From the NCBI GenBank assembly GCA_002329395.1, contig DCTQ01000009.1:10773-16729 (forward strand): a stretch of 5,957 bases of DNA, written 5' to 3'. Shown in pieces: positions 1 to 5,957 of the stretch. This DNA is from Candidatus Avelusimicrobium alvi. Its GTDB lineage: Bacteria; Elusimicrobiota; Elusimicrobia; Elusimicrobiales; Elusimicrobiaceae. The notes under the pieces are model-generated. The model was not told the DNA's origin and did not search any database. It saw only the letters and a program-made list of their open reading frames with translations. The position numbers were made by a program, and so were the translations under genes. Position 1 is the first letter of the stretch, and each line of letters opens with the position of its first letter.

Positions 1-139
1 GGATTTTAATAAACTTTATGTGGCGCTTCTGGTGCTGCTCATTACGGCGCTTCTGCCCGTTGTGATGCTGGGCCCCGGAAAAATCAGCCTGGATTATAAA
101 CACGCGGTGCGCCGCGCCAAAAAAACGTTCAGAGGTTAA
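1..139 (+). CDS. DoxX-like membrane protein, C-terminal fragment
   Basis: An open frame enters from the left edge (first full codon at position 2) and ends at TAA 137-139, giving the last 45 residues of a protein. A hydrophobic stretch of about 17 residues (LYVALLVLLITALLPVV) forms a final membrane helix. It is followed by the motif MLGPGKISLD and a basic tail (HAVRRAKKTFRG). GPG-[KR]-x-SLD directly after the last helix is the usual ending of DoxX-family four-helix inner-membrane proteins, whose function is poorly defined. The stop lies 3 nt before dnaX, and the dnaX ribosome binding site sits inside its last codons, so the two are probably co-transcribed. The family call rests only on this tail; the rest of the gene is outside the window. 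Confidence 0.65.
   Translation, partial: DFNKLYVALLVLLITALLPVVMLGPGKISLDYKHAVRRAKKTFRG
131..135 (+). promoter_or_regulatory. Shine-Dalgarno for dnaX
   Basis: AGAGG lies 7 nt before the ATG at 143 and overlaps the last codons of the upstream DoxX-like gene. It supports the chosen dnaX start. No other ATG or GTG occurs in frame before the conserved KYRPQ motif. Confidence 0.7.
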
Positions 140-142
140 GCT

Positions 143-1963
143 ATGGAAATATTTGACGAAAACAACAAATACGTAAGCCTTGCCAACAAGTACCGTCCCC
201 AAAAGTTTGAAGATATGGTGGGGCAGGAAAGTATTTCCAAAACCCTCCAGAACGCGTTAAAACTCGGCCGCATTGCGCACGCCTATTTATTTTACGGCCC
301 GCGCGGCTGTGGCAAAACCACCACGGCGCGCATTTTGGCCAAAGCGTTAAACTGCACCGGCCGCGGCGACAAGCCCACCCCGGAGCCCTGCGGCAAATGC
401 CCGCAGTGTCTGGAAATTGCGCAAAGCGCGGATATGGACGTGCTGGAGCTGGACGCGGCCAGCAACACGCAGGTGGAAAAAGTGCGCGAAGCCATTATTG
501 ACACGGTGGCCCTCGCGGCCTACCGCGACCGTTTTAAAGTGTTTATCCTGGACGAAGTGCATATGCTTTCCGCCAGCTCTTTTAACGCGCTGTTAAAAAC
601 CATTGAAGAGCCGCCGGCCCACGTGGTGTTTATCCTGGCCACGACCGAAAAACACAAAGTCCCCGCCACCATCGTCAGCCGCTGCCAGACGTTCCGCTTC
701 CGCCCGATTACGGTGGACGAAATCAGCGCGCATCTGCTGGATTTGGCCGGCGCCGAAAATATAGATTTAACGCCCGGCGCGGCGAAAATCATCGCCAAAA
801 ACGCCGGGGGCGCCTTGCGCGACGCGCTGACGCTGCTGGACCGCGCCATCGCTTTTTCCGGCGAACGCATTGACGAAAAACTCGTAGGCGAAATGCTGGG
901 CCTTACGCCGGACGAACTGATTAAACAGGCCGCAGAAGCCCTGGTGAACAAAGACAGCGCCGCCCTGCACCAGGTGTTTGATACGTTAAAAGCCGAAGGG
1001 TTTGACGCGAACTCGTTTTTAAAAGATTTAAAAAACGCGCTGGGCGATTTGTTCTATTTTTCGCTCGGCCAGGGCGCGGAGCCGTTTGAAGGCGCCAAGC
1101 AGATTACCCAGGGCGTTTCGCCGGGGTTTTTGGCGCAGGTGTCGCGCAAAATCAACAAGATTATTGAAGAAGTAAAATTTTCCGACAATGCGCTCGTCAG
1201 CGCGGAAGTGGGTATGTTTACGGTGATGGACAGCTGTTTGGATATTGACGCGTTTATCCGCCGTCTGGAAGCGCTGGAGCGCGGTATTCCCGCGTCTTCT
1301 TCCGGTCCGTCCGTGTCGCCCGTCCGCCCGGCGGCGGAAAAACCCGCGCCGCGCGCAACGCCCGCCAAAACGGCTTATGCCGCGCCGCAGCCCGCCGTTC
1401 AAAAACCCGCTTTTGCGGCTAAACCCGCGCCCGCGGTGAGCGCGCCCGCAGAGATTGTATCCGAAGAGGAAGACGCGCTGGACGAAGCGGTTATGCCCGC
1501 CGTCAGCGCCGCCGTAACCAACCGCCAGATTTGGGACAAAATGCTCAAGCAGTTTGAAAAAAGCCCGTTTGTCTACGACGTGATGACGAACTGCTCCGTT
1601 ACGTTTGGCGAAAGCGAATGGACGCTGTGCTTCCCGCCCGGCAAAGAGTTTTACCAGATTCCGGCGCAGAACAAATTGGGCGAGCTGGAAGAAGCCGCCA
1701 AAAAAATCTGCGGCCGCGTCATTAAATTTAAGCTGGCGGCCGCGCAGGAAGAAAAAACGCCTGCCCCGGCTCCCGCCGCGCGCCCGGCCGCGCGCAAAAC
1801 GGCCGCTTCCCCGTCCGCCGCGGCGGCCGCTATATCGGACGAAGAACCTTTTGTAAAAGGCAGTTTTGAGGCGGACGTAATGCCCGCCGCTTCGGCGGTG
1901 CAGGACGCGCCCGAAGAACTGAAAGACATTTTGGAAGTCATCCCCGGAGAACTTTTGGCCTAA
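143..1963 (+). CDS. dnaX: DNA polymerase III subunit gamma/tau
   Basis: This is the AAA+ motor subunit of the clamp loader, which opens the beta sliding clamp and loads it on primed DNA in the replisome. Visible marks, in order: the KYRPQKFEDMVGQ start motif (residues 16-28); Walker A GPRGCGKTT (52-60); a zinc module with C71, C83, C86 and C89; Walker B ILDEVH (135-140); sensor-1 region LATTEK (165-170); the SRC arginine-finger motif (179-181); and sensor-2 GGALRD with R226. Residues about 244-372 form the collar domain III. An Ala/Pro-rich linker follows (about 381-450), then a folded module (about 458-535, starting RQIWDKMLKQ) resembling the C-terminal domain found in many tau proteins. A second Ala/Pro/Arg linker and an acidic tail ending ILEVIPGELLA complete the protein. 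At 606 residues it is tau-length. It is 4 nt upstream of recR and likely in the same operon. Two slippery heptamers near codons 293-297 are listed separately. Identification is very secure; the role of the C-terminal part is inferred. Confidence 0.97.
   Translation: MEIFDENNKYVSLANKYRPQKFEDMVGQESISKTLQNALKLGRIAHAYLFYGPRGCGKTTTARILAKALNCTGRGDKPTPEPCGKCPQCLEIAQSADMDVLELDAASNTQVEKVREAIIDTVALAAYRDRFKVFILDEVHMLSASSFNALLKTIEEPPAHVVFILATTEKHKVPATIVSRCQTFRFRPITVDEISAHLLDLAGAENIDLTPGAAKIIAKNAGGALRDALTLLDRAIAFSGERIDEKLVGEMLGLTPDELIKQAAEALVNKDSAALHQVFDTLKAEGFDANSFLKDLKNALGDLFYFSLGQGAEPFEGAKQITQGVSPGFLAQVSRKINKIIEEVKFSDNALVSAEVGMFTVMDSCLDIDAFIRRLEALERGIPASSSGPSVSPVRPAAEKPAPRATPAKTAYAAPQPAVQKPAFAAKPAPAVSAPAEIVSEEEDALDEAVMPAVSAAVTNRQIWDKMLKQFEKSPFVYDVMTNCSVTFGESEWTLCFPPGKEFYQIPAQNKLGELEEAAKKICGRVIKFKLAAAQEEKTPAPAPAARPAARKTAASPSAAAAAISDEEPFVKGSFEADVMPAASAVQDAPEELKDILEVIPGELLA
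1018..1069 (+). promoter_or_regulatory. possible -1 frameshift signal in dnaX
   Basis: Two TTTAAAA heptamers lie at 1018-1024 and 1027-1033, both phased as T_TTA_AAA relative to the dnaX reading frame, the arrangement needed for tandem -1 slippage. Five nt after the second, positions 1039-1047 can pair with 1061-1069 as a 9-bp stem (two G-U pairs, 13-nt loop). A -1 shift at either heptamer runs to TGA at 1087-1089, giving a product of about 315 residues that stops inside the collar domain. Known gamma-type products are longer than this, so function is doubtful. The pattern is seen directly; use as a frameshift signal is inference. Confidence 0.25.
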
Positions 1964-1967
1964 CCCT

Positions 1968-2561
1968 ATGAAAAGCTTAGACAGACTCGTGCGCGCTTTT
2001 AGACGACTGCCCGGCGTAGGCCCGCGGCAGGCGGAGCGTTTTGCGGCGTATTTTTTGCGCGCGTCGCAGGGCGAGGCGGAAGAGTTTGTCAATGCGCTGC
2101 TGTCTATGAAGCAGGATGTTAAATTGTGTCCCCTCTGTTTTGCGTACAGCGAAACGGGTTTGTGCGAAATCTGCCGGGACCAGGACCGCGACCGCGGGCT
2201 TATCTGCGTGGTGGAAGACCCGCAGGATATTGAATCGCTGGAAAAAACAGGAGCCTATAAAGGGCTGTACCACGTACTCCACGGCGCCATCTCCCCGATG
2301 GAAGGCCGGGGCGCGGAACAGGTGAAAGTGCGCGAACTGCTGGAACGCGTGCAAAATTCGGAAGTTCCCGTGCGCGAAGTCATCATCGCCACCGACCCGG
2401 ACAGCGAAGGCGAAACCACCGCTTTGTACCTGGCGGACCTCTTGCGCGGGCTGGTGGGGCAGGTAACGCGCATCGGCTACGGTGTGCCGCTGGGGGGCGA
2501 CATTGACTATATTGACGAAATGACGCTGGGGTACTCCTTAAAAGGCCGCACGAAACTTTAA
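1968..2561 (+). CDS. recR: recombination mediator protein RecR
   Basis: RecR works with RecO (and RecF) to load RecA onto SSB-coated single-stranded DNA during gap repair and, in some bacteria, during natural transformation. At 197 residues it has normal family length. It contains a helix-hairpin-helix (LPGVGPRQAERFA, residues 14-26) and a four-cysteine zinc finger (C54, C57, C66, C69). The Toprim domain starts at about residue 78, with VVEDPQDIES and E83, then ATDPDSEGET at 141-150. The C-terminal GYGVPLGGDIDYIDEMTL motif (170-187) is typical of RecR. Its ATG is 4 nt after the dnaX stop. The nearest purine-rich site (GGAG at 1946-1949) is too far for a good Shine-Dalgarno, so translation is probably coupled to dnaX. 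Oddity: the DPDSEGET segment has two aspartates, closer to the DxD motif of topoisomerases than to the NPTVEGE form of E. coli RecR. Confidence 0.97.
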   Translation: MKSLDRLVRAFRRLPGVGPRQAERFAAYFLRASQGEAEEFVNALLSMKQDVKLCPLCFAYSETGLCEICRDQDRDRGLICVVEDPQDIESLEKTGAYKGLYHVLHGAISPMEGRGAEQVKVRELLERVQNSEVPVREVIIATDPDSEGETTALYLADLLRGLVGQVTRIGYGVPLGGDIDYIDEMTLGYSLKGRTKL

Positions 2562-4420
2562 TGCATCCGGATATTTATAAAAGGCCGCTGCTGTTTTGTT
2601 TGGCGGCGCTGATTATTTTATTGGCCTGCTTCTACAGTCCCGCTCCTTCCAAGCGGGACGTTTTCCATTCCCTGGATAAGAAAACCGTTACCCTCACCGG
2701 CCGCGCGGAAGGCTTTGCGGTCAGCAAGAAAAAATCCAAAAACGTAATTGTAAAAGTGTTTAGCGTGGACGGCGAACCCGCGGACGGGTACGTGTACGCC
2801 CGGCTGAGAGACTTTGAACCCGAATGGAAAGACACGCTGGAAATAACGGGCCGCCTGCAGAAGCCGTACGGCATAGACCTGTTGGGCAATTTTGACTGGA
2901 GCCGCTACCTCGCCCATAAAAACGTATTTACCGAAATCAAAAGTTCGGATGTGCGCGTGATTCAGCCCGCCGCGTGGCCGTTTCGCGCCGTACGGGCGGT
3001 GCGGGCCGATATTCTGCGGGTGTTTAACCGGGCTTTTGAGCCGGAACTGGCCGGAATAGCGGGCGGAGTGCTGCTCGGCGAGCGGGGAGAATTATCTCCC
3101 GCTCTCTACACCGCATTTCAGGACAGCGGCGCCATTCACCTGCTGGTCGCCTCCGGCGGGAATGTGGGGTTTGTTACGCTGGTTACCGTAGCCTTTTGTT
3201 CGCTTTTCGGAGCCGGGCGGAAGAAGACGCTTTTAATTGCGCTCGCGGTGGCGGGCGTATATACGCTTATCGCCGGGGCGGACGCTCCTTTGGTGCGCGC
3301 GTACTTTATGGCGGCGTGCGCCTGCGCCGGGTATTTCCTGGGGCGAAACAGCGGGGTGTTCCAGGGGCTTATCGTTTCGTGCTTTATTATTTTATGCTTT
3401 CATCCCGCCTCGGTGTTTGAAACGGGATTCCAGATGTCCTTTCTCGCCACGCTTGCCATTATCGTGTGCCTGAACAATTTTACCCTGCCCGCCAAATGGC
3501 CCGCGTGGGTGCGCTTTTTTGCGCAGATTTTTCTGGCCACGCTTTCCACCCAGCTGGTGCTGCTGCCCGTGTTTACAAATGTGTTTTATAAAGTATCGCT
3601 TACCGGGCTTGTGTCCAATATGATTCTGGTGCCGATGGCGTCTTTGCTGATGGGCCTGTCGTTTGCGTATTATGTGCTGACGCTGGTGCACGCGGGCTTT
3701 TTGCTGTACTGGCCCGCGCTGTGGTGCTTGGAAGGGTTTAAGGCGCTGGTGGAGTTCTTTGCGTCGTTCCGGTTTTCGGCTTTGCCGGCGGCGGCGTGGA
3801 GCACGGGCGCGATGGTGTCTTTTTACGCGGCGCTGTTCTGGCTGTTTAATCTGCCGCTTAAAAACTTTGCGCGCAAAACGTTTATTCCGTGCCTGCTTCT
3901 GGTGGTCGGCGCGCCGCTGGCGCAAGCCGTTTTCTTTTCGCCGGCGCGGGTGTACTTACTGAATGAATGGAACAAAAACGCCGCCGTCGTGCGCACGCCT
4001 GCGGGAGAAACGTTGGTGCTGGGCGATGCGCTGGAGCCCGAAAAGCTTTCGGCCGCGTTGTACAAAACGGGCGTAACAAAAGCGGATGCGGTGCTGTTGT
4101 TTTCGGAAAAGAAATCCAAGAATGATTTGTCTCAGGCCGTTCCGGTGGGGCGGACCGTCCGCCCGTTTGCAGACGTCTGGCCCGGGGATGAATTGGTGAT
4201 AGGCGGCACCCGCGTGCGGGTGGTGTGGGGCAGACACCAAACGCGCGAAGGCCGGTTCTGGACGAACCGGGGCTACTCCGGCTCCGATAAAGACGACGTG
4301 TCCTACTGCCTGCAAAGCGGCGGCAAAGAAATTTGCATCGGCGCGCACGCGCGGTTTGCGCAGGCGGGGGAGAAGACCGTTTTTAATATAAGAAACAAGA
4401 CCGCCGTTTTGAAAATTTAG
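2561..4420 (+). CDS. comEC: ComEC/Rec2-family competence protein
   Basis: ComEC is the inner-membrane channel that takes up one DNA strand in natural transformation. The 619-residue protein has an N-terminal membrane helix (about 7-25), a soluble DUF4131/OB-like region (about 30-140), and a multi-helix Competence domain (about 160-458). Family motifs include VLLGERGELSP (170-180), HLLVASGGNVGFV (193-205), ADAPLVRAYFMA (240-251), TGFQMSFLATLAII (288-301) and QLVLLPVF (331-338). Residues about 462-619 resemble the metallo-beta-lactamase-like domain (VYLLNEW, then RTPAGETLVLGDA), but the expected HxHxDH site is replaced by SEKKSKND (515-522) and no later metal ligands are apparent. The protein is shorter than the roughly 750-780 residues of E. 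coli YcaI and B. subtilis ComEC. Its ATG overlaps the recR stop by 1 nt (TAATG), and AAAGG at 2541-2545 is 15 nt away, so translational coupling is likely. The family is secure; active DNA uptake is inferred. Confidence 0.92.
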   Translation: MHPDIYKRPLLFCLAALIILLACFYSPAPSKRDVFHSLDKKTVTLTGRAEGFAVSKKKSKNVIVKVFSVDGEPADGYVYARLRDFEPEWKDTLEITGRLQKPYGIDLLGNFDWSRYLAHKNVFTEIKSSDVRVIQPAAWPFRAVRAVRADILRVFNRAFEPELAGIAGGVLLGERGELSPALYTAFQDSGAIHLLVASGGNVGFVTLVTVAFCSLFGAGRKKTLLIALAVAGVYTLIAGADAPLVRAYFMAACACAGYFLGRNSGVFQGLIVSCFIILCFHPASVFETGFQMSFLATLAIIVCLNNFTLPAKWPAWVRFFAQIFLATLSTQLVLLPVFTNVFYKVSLTGLVSNMILVPMASLLMGLSFAYYVLTLVHAGFLLYWPALWCLEGFKALVEFFASFRFSALPAAAWSTGAMVSFYAALFWLFNLPLKNFARKTFIPCLLLVVGAPLAQAVFFSPARVYLLNEWNKNAAVVRTPAGETLVLGDALEPEKLSAALYKTGVTKADAVLLFSEKKSKNDLSQAVPVGRTVRPFADVWPGDELVIGGTRVRVVWGRHQTREGRFWTNRGYSGSDKDDVSYCLQSGGKEICIGAHARFAQAGEKTVFNIRNKTAVLKI

Positions 4421-4421
4421 C

Positions 4422-4427
4422 TATAAT
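4422..4427 (+). promoter_or_regulatory. probable -10 box for guaD
   Basis: A perfect TATAAT begins 2 nt after the comEC stop and 33 nt before the guaD ATG. Transcription would start near 4433-4436, leaving a leader of about 20 nt that still contains the Shine-Dalgarno. No convincing -35 is found at 16-18 nt spacing (the 17-nt position reads GACCGC). A TTGAAA at 4409-4414 is only 7 nt away, too close to be a -35. There is also no extended TGn. The promoter call therefore rests on the -10 alone. Confidence 0.5.
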
Positions 4428-4441
4428 AGAAAGGCACCCTT

Positions 4442-4447
4442 GGAGGG
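4442..4447 (+). promoter_or_regulatory. Shine-Dalgarno deciding the guaD start
   Basis: GGAGGG lies 7 nt upstream of ATG 4455. An in-frame TTG at 4440 would put this site inside the coding sequence, so ATG 4455 is the preferred start. Confidence 0.85.
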
Positions 4448-4454
4448 AAACATT

Positions 4455-4943
4455 ATGGAACAAGCCGAACTAAAGCAGCATAAAAAATTTTTGAAGGAAG
4501 CCGTTAAAATGGCCGAAAAAGGCATGCTGGAAGGCAAAGGAGGACCGTTCGGCGCGGTAATTGTACAAAACGGGAAAATAATCGCCCGCGGATGCAACCA
4601 GGTTACCTCGTCCAACGACCCGACCCGCCACGCCGAAGTGGACGCCATCCGCAAAGCCTGCAAAAAACTGGGTACGTTTGAACTCCGGGACTGTATTATC
4701 TATTCGTCCTGCGAGCCGTGCCCGATGTGCCTGGGCGCCATTTACTGGGCGCGCCCGAAAGCGTTATTTTTCGCGGCGGACCGTTTTACCGCGGCCAAAT
4801 ACGGCTTTGACGACGAATTTATTTATAAAGAAGTCCCTTTGCCGGTGGAAAAACGCTCGCTGCAAACGTTTTGCATTGATTTGGAAAACAAAAACGAACC
4901 GTTTGAAAAATGGGGCGAAAAAACCGATAAAGTGGAATACTAA
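4455..4943 (+). CDS. guaD: guanine deaminase
   Basis: This cytosolic zinc enzyme converts guanine to xanthine and ammonia in purine salvage and catabolism. The 162-residue protein belongs to the cytidine deaminase-like fold. It shows GGPFGAVIV (29-37), then DPTRHAEVDAIRKAC (55-69) with zinc ligand H59 and proton-shuttle E61. SSCEPCPMCLGAIYWARPK (84-102) supplies zinc ligands C89 and C92. GFDDEFIYKE (117-126) and a C-terminal EY closely match the short B. subtilis GuaD rather than tRNA adenosine deaminase TadA. Length is close to the B. subtilis enzyme (156 residues). The start at ATG 4455 follows an ideal Shine-Dalgarno and drops five residues that a TTG start at 4440 would add. It appears to have its own promoter just after comEC and is closed by a strong terminator, so it is probably monocistronic with possible readthrough from comEC. 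A related nucleoside deaminase specificity cannot be excluded. Confidence 0.9.
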   Translation: MEQAELKQHKKFLKEAVKMAEKGMLEGKGGPFGAVIVQNGKIIARGCNQVTSSNDPTRHAEVDAIRKACKKLGTFELRDCIIYSSCEPCPMCLGAIYWARPKALFFAADRFTAAKYGFDDEFIYKEVPLPVEKRSLQTFCIDLENKNEPFEKWGEKTDKVEY

Positions 4944-4960
4944 ACTTTTTGTGTCCAAAC

Positions 4961-4994
4961 AAACCCCCGCACCAATAACGGTGCGGGGGTTTTT
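4961..4994 (+). terminator. Rho-independent terminator, likely bidirectional
   Basis: A perfect 13-bp stem pairs 4961-4973 (AAACCCCCGCACC) with 4980-4992 (GGTGCGGGGGTTT) around a 6-nt loop AATAAC. The plus-strand T run is 4990-4994, so it partly belongs to the stem. It sits 17 nt after the guaD stop. The converging minus-strand gene ends at 5009, and in that direction the stem is followed by a T-rich stretch reading TTTGTTTGG, so the hairpin probably serves both genes. The rest of the 65-nt intergenic gap holds nothing else recognisable. Confidence 0.9.
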
Positions 4995-5008
4995 ATTAGA
5001 AGTGTGGT

Positions 5009-5957
5009 TTACAGTGAAACAGGCAGTTTGCCCTGCGGGGTAAACAACCCCAGCAGGCATTCGGCCGCGGCCTGCTGGAACGCGGGCGAGGGGCTGAACG
5101 TAAACAGCCTTCCGCCGGCCGGGATGCCGCCGGCCGTCCAGGGGTTGGCAAAGCTGATTACCAGGTGTTGCTTGGCGCGCCGGAGGGCCGCCTGCACTTG
5201 GGCGATTTCTTCTTCGATTAAGCCTATTTTCCCTTTAAAAGCCTGGTAGCGCCGCCAGCACAGGACGGCCAGTTTGTCCGCCGTGCCATTGAATTTTTCC
5301 ACGCGCACGCCGTGCGCCGCAAGCGTATTTAAAAAGGGCTCAGATGAAAGATTTTCGTCGTTTCCTACGTCTAAATAATGAAGAGTTTCGCCGGGTTGAA
5401 GCGCCAGCGGCGCGCCCAACAGCGTAAGCGCTTTGCGGGCCGCGCGGGCAGAAAAATCCGTACTTTCAAAAGCGGCGGCCTGCGTGGGGGACGGGATTTC
5501 GTCCGCGCGCGCACACAGCAGATTTTGGATTTGTTCCGCGCGCCGCAGTTTGTCTTCCGGCAGTTTTTGGGCGTGCAAAAATTCCATCAGTTCAAACGGT
5601 TTTTCCGGGGCCAGCAGAATGTGCGCGTCCGCGAGAAAGGCCGCCAGGGCCGCCTGTTTTTCGTCGCCCAACGCTTTCATCATCAGCGCGTCGGTGCTGA
5701 CGCAGTTGGAAAACCCCATTTCCGTTTGCAGCAGTTCGCCGATAATTTTGGGCGAAGTGGAGGCGGGCCGCTGGTCATCCAGCGCCGGGACGAGCAAATG
5801 CCCCGCCATCACGCAGTCCGCCTTGGGCAGAAGCGCGCAAAACGGCGCCAGCTCGCGCTCCAGCAAATGCTGTTTGGTGGCCAGCAGTACTGGCAGGGCG
5901 AGGTGCGAATCCGTCGCCGTATTGCCGTGGCCGGGAAAATGTTTCAGGCTGTTAAGC
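5009..5957 (-). CDS. glycoside hydrolase family 3, NagZ-like, 5' part missing
   Basis: The minus-strand frame stays open to the right edge, so the gene begins beyond it; 315 residues up to TAA at 5009-5011 are visible. It likely removes terminal beta-linked N-acetylglucosamine from peptidoglycan fragments in cell-wall recycling. Counting from the edge, KHFPGHG lies at 5-11 and the D16-S17-H18 triplet carries the Asp-His dyad that marks NagZ-type enzymes. VMAGHLLVPALD is at 49-60, and the likely nucleophile is D89 in VSTDALMMKAL (codon 5690-5692). A second alpha/beta domain begins at about residue 170 and ends with the classic GKLPVSL. The layout therefore resembles two-domain B. subtilis NagZ rather than single-domain E. 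coli NagZ. The TTG at 5866 is not the start, because the conserved catalytic motifs lie upstream of it. Any signal peptide would be out of view, so location is unknown. Other GH3 specificities remain possible. Confidence 0.88.
   Translation of the reverse strand, partial: LNSLKHFPGHGNTATDSHLALPVLLATKQHLLERELAPFCALLPKADCVMAGHLLVPALDDQRPASTSPKIIGELLQTEMGFSNCVSTDALMMKALGDEKQAALAAFLADAHILLAPEKPFELMEFLHAQKLPEDKLRRAEQIQNLLCARADEIPSPTQAAAFESTDFSARAARKALTLLGAPLALQPGETLHYLDVGNDENLSSEPFLNTLAAHGVRVEKFNGTADKLAVLCWRRYQAFKGKIGLIEEEIAQVQAALRRAKQHLVISFANPWTAGGIPAGGRLFTFSPSPAFQQAAAECLLGLFTPQGKLPVSL

Noticed and set aside
1700..1706. Run of seven A in dnaX as a frameshift or slippage site
   Set aside because: The phase is AAA AAA ATC after GCC, so it lacks the X_XXY_YYZ form. 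It lies after the C-terminal module, where truncation would give no gamma-like product.
1028..2092. Long minus-strand open frame (354 codons) opposite dnaX
   Set aside because: It is a shadow of GC-rich dnaX codons. The translation is Arg/Gly/Phe-rich low complexity with no domain, and it crosses the dnaX-recR junction.
3392..3925. Minus-strand open frame opposite comEC
   Set aside because: The translation is an Arg/His/Gln-rich low-complexity shadow of hydrophobic membrane codons; no ribosome site or family motif.
4148..4179. Perfect 7-bp hairpin (GGGCGGA/TCCGCCC) followed by the palindrome CAGACGTCTG inside comEC
   Set aside because: No T tract follows, and it lies in the coding region with normal codons (GRTVRPFADVW). 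Short GC palindromes are expected by chance here.
4440..4457. TTG 4440 as the guaD start
   Set aside because: It would place the GGAGGG Shine-Dalgarno inside the gene. ATG 4455 has ideal spacing and matches family length.
5110..5136. GCCGGCC-rich inverted repeat
   Set aside because: It is explained by Gly/Ala/Pro codons (GGIPAGG) in the minus-strand hydrolase; no sign of a regulatory role.
5864..5866. TTG at 5866 as the start of the minus-strand hydrolase
   Set aside because: The conserved KHFPGHG and DSH motifs are encoded upstream in the same frame, which remains open to the window edge.

Overview
The window is chromosomal DNA from a bacterium, densely packed with conserved housekeeping genes. 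It is GC-rich by eye, with GCG, CGC and GCC codons throughout, yet TTA (Leu) and AAA (Lys) codons stay common. Five genes can be named plus the tail of a sixth. I see no mobile element, CRISPR array, phage gene, tRNA or rRNA. The host lineage cannot be fixed from the sequence. The gene set and codon style would fit a gut-associated bacterium such as a member of Elusimicrobiota, but this is only a weak impression.

Layout: positions 1-4420 read as one plus-strand transcription unit. It holds the end of a DoxX-like membrane protein, then dnaX (clamp-loader tau/gamma subunit), recR (recombination mediator) and comEC (DNA-uptake channel). The gaps are 3 nt and 4 nt, then a 1-nt TAATG overlap. The usual small gene ybaB/ebfC between dnaX and recR is absent. 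A perfect TATAAT just after the comEC stop and a strong Shine-Dalgarno mark the start of a separate gene, guaD (guanine deaminase). guaD ends before a strong 13-bp GC-rich hairpin terminator. On the minus strand, converging on that terminator, lies the C-terminal part of a two-domain family 3 glycoside hydrolase resembling NagZ; its start is beyond the right edge.

How they fit together: dnaX, recR and comEC connect replication, recombinational repair and import of single-stranded DNA, so co-expression is sensible in a transformable cell. guaD (purine salvage) and the NagZ-like enzyme (cell-wall sugar recycling) are unrelated neighbours.

The points most worth a second look are: a ComEC whose C-terminal metallo-beta-lactamase-like domain appears to have lost every metal ligand; two in-frame T_TTA_AAA slippery heptamers followed by a predicted hairpin inside dnaX; and a RecR Toprim motif that reads like a topoisomerase DxD-EGE motif. 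No clear new multi-gene system was found.
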